In this document: positions 6,518 to 9,828 of the stretch, piece after piece
Position numbering within the stretch: the stretch's first letter is position 1
How the letters are laid out: each line of letters opens with the position of its first letter
Assembly (NCBI GenBank): GCA_937967645.1
Contig: CALBTT010000016.1
Location: 1-9,828 of the forward strand
Reading direction: 5' to 3'
Length of the DNA: 9,828 bases
Source of the DNA: an uncultured Zoogloea sp.
Lineage (GTDB): Bacteria > Pseudomonadota > Gammaproteobacteria > Burkholderiales > Rhodocyclaceae
The notes under the pieces: generated by a model
The model's input: the letters and a program-made list of their open reading frames with translations, nothing else
Databases searched by the model: none
What the model was told of the DNA's origin: nothing
Translations under genes and position numbers: made by a program

Positions 6518-7813
6518 ATGAACACCTTCAGCCGTAACGTCCTGGGCCTCGCCCTGGCCACCCTGCTTGCCTCCCCCGCCTTTGCCGCGCCCAAGAAGCC
6601 GGCCGCCAAGCCCCAGGAGCCCCGCGCTGCGGCGCCTGCGGCCGTCACCGAGATCGAACTGGTGCACAGCCTGGGGGCCGACAAGGGGGCCCAGCTGCAG
6701 AAGCTGGTGGATCGCTTCAACGAAACCAACCGCAACGCCCGCATCGTGGTCCATGAGCGCGCCTGGAATGAGGGGAGCGCGCCGCACCTGATGATCCTGG
6801 GCGAGCGTGAGCTGCCGGGCTTCCTGAACGGGGCGCAGCGTTATCGTCCTCTGTTCCAGGTCATGAAGGACGCCGGTGAGCGTTTCGAGACCCTCCGCGC
6901 GCCGGCTGTGATGACCCCGACCCCGATCGATGGGGCTGGTCGTCTGCTGGCCCTGCCGGTGGGCTTGTCCACCCCGGTGATGTTCTACAACAAGCAGGCC
7001 TTCCGCGATGCCGGGCTGAACCCCGATACGCCGCCGAAGACCTGGCAGGCCTTGCAGGCTTCCCTCGGGCAGCTCGTCGCCGCAGGCCAGACCTGCCCCT
7101 ACACCACCGCCCAGCCGGCCTGGATTCTGGTGGAAAACATGAGTGCATGGCACAACGAACCCGTCGTCGCCGAAGGCAAGAAGGCGTCGCTGGCGATCAA
7201 TGGCATGCTCGAGGTCAAGCATGTGGCCATGCTGTCCTCCTGGGTCAAGGCCCGCTACCTGCACCTCTTTGGTCGCGGTGATGAAGCGGTCGAGCACTTC
7301 ACCAAGGGGGAGTGCGCGGTGCTGACCTCCGCCTCCGGTGACTGGCCGACCCTGCGTCGCCAGGCCGGCTTCGAGGTCGGCGTGGCCACGCTGCCCTACC
7401 ATGAGGAGTACTACGGTGCGCCGCAGAACACCCTCGCCGACGGCCCCGCCATGTGGGTCGCGGCAGGCAAGACCCCGGCGGAGTACAAGGCTGCCGCGCG
7501 CTTCGTCAGCTTCTGGCTGACCGGTGAGAGCCAGGTGGAGTGGCAACGCAACGCCGGCTATCTGCCCCTCAACCGTGCCGGCCTGCTGGCCTCCGAGAGC
7601 CGTCTGCTGGCTGACGACCTGGCCAATATCCACGTGGGCATCCAGCAACTGTCCAACAAGAAGGTCACGGCGGCCAGCAAGGCCAGTACCTATCCCCAGA
7701 AGGTGGCCGTGCGCCGCATCATCGAAGAGGAACTGGAGTCCGTCTGGGAGGACCGCAAGCCTTCCAAGTTGGCCCTCGACACGGCAGTCGTGCGTTCCCG
7801 CCAGCTCGACTGA
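6518..7813 (+). CDS. ugpB: UgpB-like periplasmic glycerol-3-phosphate / glycerophosphodiester binding protein
   Basis: Extracytoplasmic ABC-transporter substrate-binding protein, 431 residues, similar to E. coli UgpB across its length. The signal peptide is clear (NVLGLALATLLASPAFA, cleavage likely after Ala23), followed by an unusual Ala/Pro/Lys-rich tether (24-43). Shared landmarks include HSLGADKG (50-57), LSTPVMFYNKQAF (150-162), AGLNPDTPPKTWQ (165-177), CPY...W(I)LVENMSAW (193-211), GECAV (264-268), and LESVW...ALDTAV near the C-terminus. Cys193 and Cys266 correspond to the cysteine pair of UgpB. Positions matching ligand contacts Glu89, Ser144 and Trp169 of E. coli are Glu96, Ser151 and Trp176, but the segment carrying E. 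coli Tyr65 is about 12 residues shorter here. ATG at 6518 gives the most typical signal peptide; ATG at 6503 (five codons longer) is also possible. ugpQ follows 23 bp downstream; no permease or ATPase gene is in the window, so the partner transporter must be elsewhere. Confidence 0.88.
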   Translation: MNTFSRNVLGLALATLLASPAFAAPKKPAAKPQEPRAAAPAAVTEIELVHSLGADKGAQLQKLVDRFNETNRNARIVVHERAWNEGSAPHLMILGERELPGFLNGAQRYRPLFQVMKDAGERFETLRAPAVMTPTPIDGAGRLLALPVGLSTPVMFYNKQAFRDAGLNPDTPPKTWQALQASLGQLVAAGQTCPYTTAQPAWILVENMSAWHNEPVVAEGKKASLAINGMLEVKHVAMLSSWVKARYLHLFGRGDEAVEHFTKGECAVLTSASGDWPTLRRQAGFEVGVATLPYHEEYYGAPQNTLADGPAMWVAAGKTPAEYKAAARFVSFWLTGESQVEWQRNAGYLPLNRAGLLASESRLLADDLANIHVGIQQLSNKKVTAASKASTYPQKVAVRRIIEEELESVWEDRKPSKLALDTAVVRSRQLD

Positions 7814-7836
7814 GGCCTCCCGCTTCCTTCGCCGCC

Positions 7837-8559
7837 ATGTTTGCCTGGCCTGGTCCCGCGCTCTACGTGCATCGATGTGGTGGCGCGCTGGCCCCGGAGA
7901 ACACCCTGGCCGGCTTGCGTATCGCCAGTCAGCTAGGCTGCACGGCGGTGGAGTTCGACGTCATGTTGTCTGCCGATGGCGTTCCTGTCGTCATCCACGA
8001 CGAAACCCTGGAGCGCACCGCTGGCCGGCCCGGCCGGGTGTTCGGCATGCGTGCTCCGGAGTTGTTCGAGGTGGATGTCGGCCGGGTCTTCCATCCCGCC
8101 TTTCAGGGTGAAACCCTCCCTTCCTTTGAATCCGTCCTGGCCGTTTGTGCCGGGCTGGGCCTGGTCGCCAATGTGGAGATCAAGCCTGCCCAGGGTTTCG
8201 AGGTCGAAACGGGGCGGGTGGTCGGCGAGCTGCTCGCCGGGCGCGAGGGGGCGCCGGATTTGCTGCTGTCCTCCTTCTCGGCCGATGCGCTCGAGGCTGC
8301 CGCGCAGCGTGTTCCGGAGTTGCCTCGGGCACTGCTGGCCGAGACCTATTCTGCTTCCGTGCAGGCCCGTGCCCTGGCGCTCGGTTGTCGTGGGCTCAAT
8401 CTGGGCCGGCAGGGGCTGTGTCCCGAGCATGTCCGGCAGGCGGATGCCGCGGGGCTCCATGTGCTGGTCTACACGATCAATGATGCCCGGGACGCCAGGC
8501 AGCTGAAGGCCTGGGGCGTGACCGGCGTGTTCTCGGATCGCCCGGATCTCATTCGATGA
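7837..8559 (+). CDS. ugpQ: Glycerophosphodiester phosphodiesterase, UgpQ type
   Basis: Cytoplasmic enzyme that hydrolyses glycerophosphodiesters (for example glycerophosphocholine) to glycerol-3-phosphate and the alcohol. The 240-residue product matches E. coli UgpQ in length and plan: start MFAWPGPALYVHR, no signal peptide, APENT (19-23), EFD with metal ligands Glu39 and Asp41, VVIHDETLERT with the second catalytic His54, EIKP with Glu114, LLSSF (143-147), and the closing YTIN...GVTGVFSDRPDLI (212-239). His12 is the first catalytic His. One oddity: the near-invariant HRG is HRC (Cys14, codon TGT at 7876-7878). It is 23 bp downstream of ugpB on the same strand, so the two probably form an operon for uptake and breakdown of phospholipid head-group esters. 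The start has no strong Shine-Dalgarno, but the N-terminus aligns with UgpQ. Confidence 0.92.
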   Translation: MFAWPGPALYVHRCGGALAPENTLAGLRIASQLGCTAVEFDVMLSADGVPVVIHDETLERTAGRPGRVFGMRAPELFEVDVGRVFHPAFQGETLPSFESVLAVCAGLGLVANVEIKPAQGFEVETGRVVGELLAGREGAPDLLLSSFSADALEAAAQRVPELPRALLAETYSASVQARALALGCRGLNLGRQGLCPEHVRQADAAGLHVLVYTINDARDARQLKAWGVTGVFSDRPDLIR

Positions 8560-8589
8560 GCATTTGGCCCTGAACGCGGCAGGAAATGC
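8560..8589 (+). terminator. Imperfect hairpin just after ugpQ
   Basis: GCATTT (8560-8565) pairs with AAATGC (8584-8589), with an inner GCC/GGC pairing (8567-8569 with 8578-8580). It starts one base after the ugpQ stop and precedes the ispB promoter, so termination would make sense here. There is no following T-run, hence low confidence. Confidence 0.25.
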
Positions 8590-8604
8590 ATTGATCCAGC
8601 CACC

Positions 8605-8634
8605 TTGACGTGAGTCCGCCAAGCCCCCTAACAT
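8605..8634 (+). promoter_or_regulatory. Sigma-70 type promoter of ispB
   Basis: TTGACG (8605-8610, 5 of 6 to consensus) and TAACAT (8629-8634, 4 of 6) are separated by 18 bp. The predicted start near 8641 gives a leader of about 20 nt before the TTG start of ispB. This makes ispB independent of the ugp genes. Confidence 0.55.
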
Positions 8635-8661
8635 CGCGTTTTTTCTAGTCTGGGCATTGCC

Positions 8662-9630
8662 TTGTCTCTCTCGCAGCTTTACGCGCCGATCGCCGAAGAC
8701 ATGAAGGCGCTCGACGCCGTCATCAGGGATCGCCTCTACTCCGACGTGGTGCTTATCCGCCAGGTGGCCGAGTACATCATCGGCAGCGGCGGCAAACGCC
8801 TGCGCCCCGCCATGGTGCTGTTCACCGCAGGTGCTGCCGGATACACGGGCAGCTATCACCGTGAACTGGCTGCAGTGGTGGAATTCATCCACACCGCGAC
8901 CCTGCTCCATGACGACGTGGTCGACGAATCCGAACTCCGGCGCGGCAACAAGACCGCCAATGCCATGTTCGGCAACGCCGCCTCCGTCCTCGTGGGTGAC
9001 TTTCTGTACTCCCGTGCGTTCCAGATGATGGTCGGCGCGGACAACATGAAGGTCATGCGGGTGCTTGCAGACGCCACCAACGTGATCGCCGAGGGCGAGG
9101 TCCTGCAACTCCTCAATTGCCACGACGCAGATGTGGAAGTGGAGGGCTATCTCCGGGTGATCCGTTACAAGACGGCCAAGCTGTTTGAAGCGGCGGCCCG
9201 TCTGGGTGGCATTCTCGGCAATGTCGGCGAGGAGCTTGAAGAGAAGCTGGCTGCTTTCGGCATGCATATCGGCACCGCCTTCCAGTTGATCGACGACGTG
9301 CTCGACTATTCCGGCGACGAAGCGGATACCGGAAAGAATATCGGTGACGATCTTGCCGAGGGCAAGCCGACCCTGCCGCTGATTCATGTGATGAAGCATG
9401 GCAATGCCGAGCAGGCGGCCTGTGTTCGCAAGGCAATCGAGAATGGCGGTCGCGATGATTTCCCGGCTGTGCTGGCGGCTATTCGCGCAACCGGTGCCCT
9501 TGAGGAAACCCGTCGCGTTGCGGAGGCAGAAGCGCAATTGGCGCTGGATGCGCTTTCTGCATTGCCCCCTTCCATTTTCCGGGAATCGTTGATAGAATTA
9601 TCAAAGTTCGCTGTTGCACGAAAATATTGA
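8662..9630 (+). CDS. ispB: All-trans polyprenyl (octaprenyl) diphosphate synthase IspB
   Basis: Condenses isopentenyl diphosphate units onto an allylic primer to make the long prenyl chain of ubiquinone; cytoplasmic. The 322 residues compare with 323 in E. coli IspB and align throughout. Motifs: GGKRLRP (43-49, IPP binding), the first Asp-rich motif DDVVDESELRRG (84-95), GDFLYSRAFQMM (112-123), and the second Asp-rich motif DDVLD (211-215), then GKNIGDDLAEGKPTLPL (224-240). A small residue (Ala79) five positions before the first Asp motif fits a long-chain product; exact chain length (C40 typical for this group) cannot be read from sequence. The TTG at 8662 is preferred over the ATG at 8701 because it puts EDM at residues 12-14, exactly where E. 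coli has QDM. The 3' end overlaps an AT-rich inverted repeat (AAATATT at 9622-9628 with AATATTT at 9653-9659). Confidence 0.96.
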   Translation: MSLSQLYAPIAEDMKALDAVIRDRLYSDVVLIRQVAEYIIGSGGKRLRPAMVLFTAGAAGYTGSYHRELAAVVEFIHTATLLHDDVVDESELRRGNKTANAMFGNAASVLVGDFLYSRAFQMMVGADNMKVMRVLADATNVIAEGEVLQLLNCHDADVEVEGYLRVIRYKTAKLFEAAARLGGILGNVGEELEEKLAAFGMHIGTAFQLIDDVLDYSGDEADTGKNIGDDLAEGKPTLPLIHVMKHGNAEQAACVRKAIENGGRDDFPAVLAAIRATGALEETRRVAEAEAQLALDALSALPPSIFRESLIELSKFAVARKY

Positions 9631-9648
9631 GGCAATAAGTTTTACCGC

Positions 9649-9701
9649 CAAAAATATTTAAGTGAAACAAGCTTTACAAAGAGTTGAACAGTAAATATAA
9701 T
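9649..9701 (+). promoter_or_regulatory. Strong stable-RNA promoter of tRNA-Pro with UP element
   Basis: TTTACA (9673-9678, 5 of 6) and a perfect TATAAT (9696-9701) have the ideal 17-bp spacer. Immediately upstream, 9649-9670 (CAAAAATATTTAAG...GAAACAA) resembles the alpha-subunit UP element consensus, with A-tracts in the right phase. Downstream of the -10, GTGCGACTC is a GC-rich discriminator of the kind linked to stringent control of rRNA and tRNA promoters. The start site should be near 9708, leaving a 5' leader of about 44 nt that contains CTTTC-AAA-GAAAG (9736-9748), to be removed by RNase P. Confidence 0.75.
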
Positions 9702-9751
9702 GTGCGACTCGGTTGTGTTGATTGATCGATAAGATCTTTCAAAGAAAGCGT

Positions 9752-9828
9752 CGGGGAATAGCTCAGCCTGGTAGAGCACTGCGTTCGGGACGCAGGGGCC
9801 GGAGGTTCGAATCCTCTTTCCCCGACCA
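9752..9828 (+). tRNA. tRNA-Pro (anticodon CGG)
   Basis: A 77-nt cloverleaf with encoded CCA. Acceptor stem CGGGGAA pairs perfectly with TTCCCCG; D arm GCTC/GAGC with AGCCTGGTA loop; anticodon stem CTGCG/CGCAG with loop TTCGGGA, giving anticodon CGG at 9786-9788 (reads the proline codon CCG); 5-nt variable loop; T arm GGAGG-TTCGAAT-CCTCT (one G-T pair); discriminator A then CCA. The ispB-tRNA-Pro order is common in betaproteobacteria as I recall. The window ends exactly at the final A of CCA. Confidence 0.97.

Noticed and set aside
6401..7648. Long minus-strand open frame opposite ugpB
   Set aside because: Antisense shadow; the plus strand has a signal peptide and UgpB similarity.
7933..9537. 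534-codon minus-strand open frame across ugpQ and ispB
   Set aside because: It spans two well-identified genes and the promoter region between them, and its translation lacks any motif.
9621..9660. AT-rich inverted repeat as a strong ispB terminator
   Set aside because: The arms are A/T only with a weak GGC/GCC inner pairing and large loop; too unstable to call with confidence, so it is described only as a repeat.

Overview
The window looks like one end of a high-GC betaproteobacterial contig, and a Rhodocyclales-like (Azoarcus/Thauera/Dechloromonas type) origin fits best. The reasons are the strong GC bias, the close IspB match to that group as I remember it, ispB directly upstream of a tRNA-Pro, and DUF3391-type HD-GYP signalling proteins. 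Taxonomy is inference from recalled protein similarity, not from a search. Bases 1-48 are not genomic: they are Illumina TruSeq read-2/P7 adapter, and a naive gene call would fuse them to the helicase.

Layout. On the minus strand, 49-1097 is a RhlE-type DEAD-box helicase cut off by the contig end, preceded by rlmM (1181-2269, 23S rRNA C2498 2'-O-methyltransferase). A 271-bp divergent spacer (2270-2540) follows. On the plus strand, a two-gene cyclic-di-GMP operon comes next: a DUF3391/HD-GYP protein (TTG start at 2541) whose HD signature reads QD, overlapping by ATGA with an EAL protein (4082-5896). The EAL protein has an intact phosphodiesterase site, a broken GGDEF domain and an N-terminal helical region that may be a degenerate globin-type sensor. 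The EAL gene ends in a hairpin whose loop is its own stop codon. A small convergent lipoprotein gene of unknown function follows (5912-6370, minus).

Divergent from the lipoprotein gene is ugpB-ugpQ (6518-8559): a UgpB-like periplasmic binding protein for glycerol-3-phosphate-type ligands and a cytoplasmic UgpQ-type glycerophosphodiester phosphodiesterase. The membrane and ATPase subunits (UgpA, UgpE, UgpC) are absent. ispB (8662-9630, polyprenyl diphosphate synthase for the ubiquinone side chain) follows from its own promoter. After an AT-rich island with a strong stable-RNA promoter comes tRNA-Pro(CGG), whose CCA end is the last base of the window.

How the genes relate: helicase and RlmM both act on ribosomal RNA; the HD-GYP/EAL pair should lower or sense c-di-GMP; UgpB/UgpQ point to scavenging of phospholipid head groups; ispB and tRNA-Pro are housekeeping. 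I see no CRISPR array, insertion sequence, prophage or toxin-antitoxin system. The most unusual biology is the HD-GYP/EAL operon with its asymmetric active-site losses; I do not claim a wholly new system.
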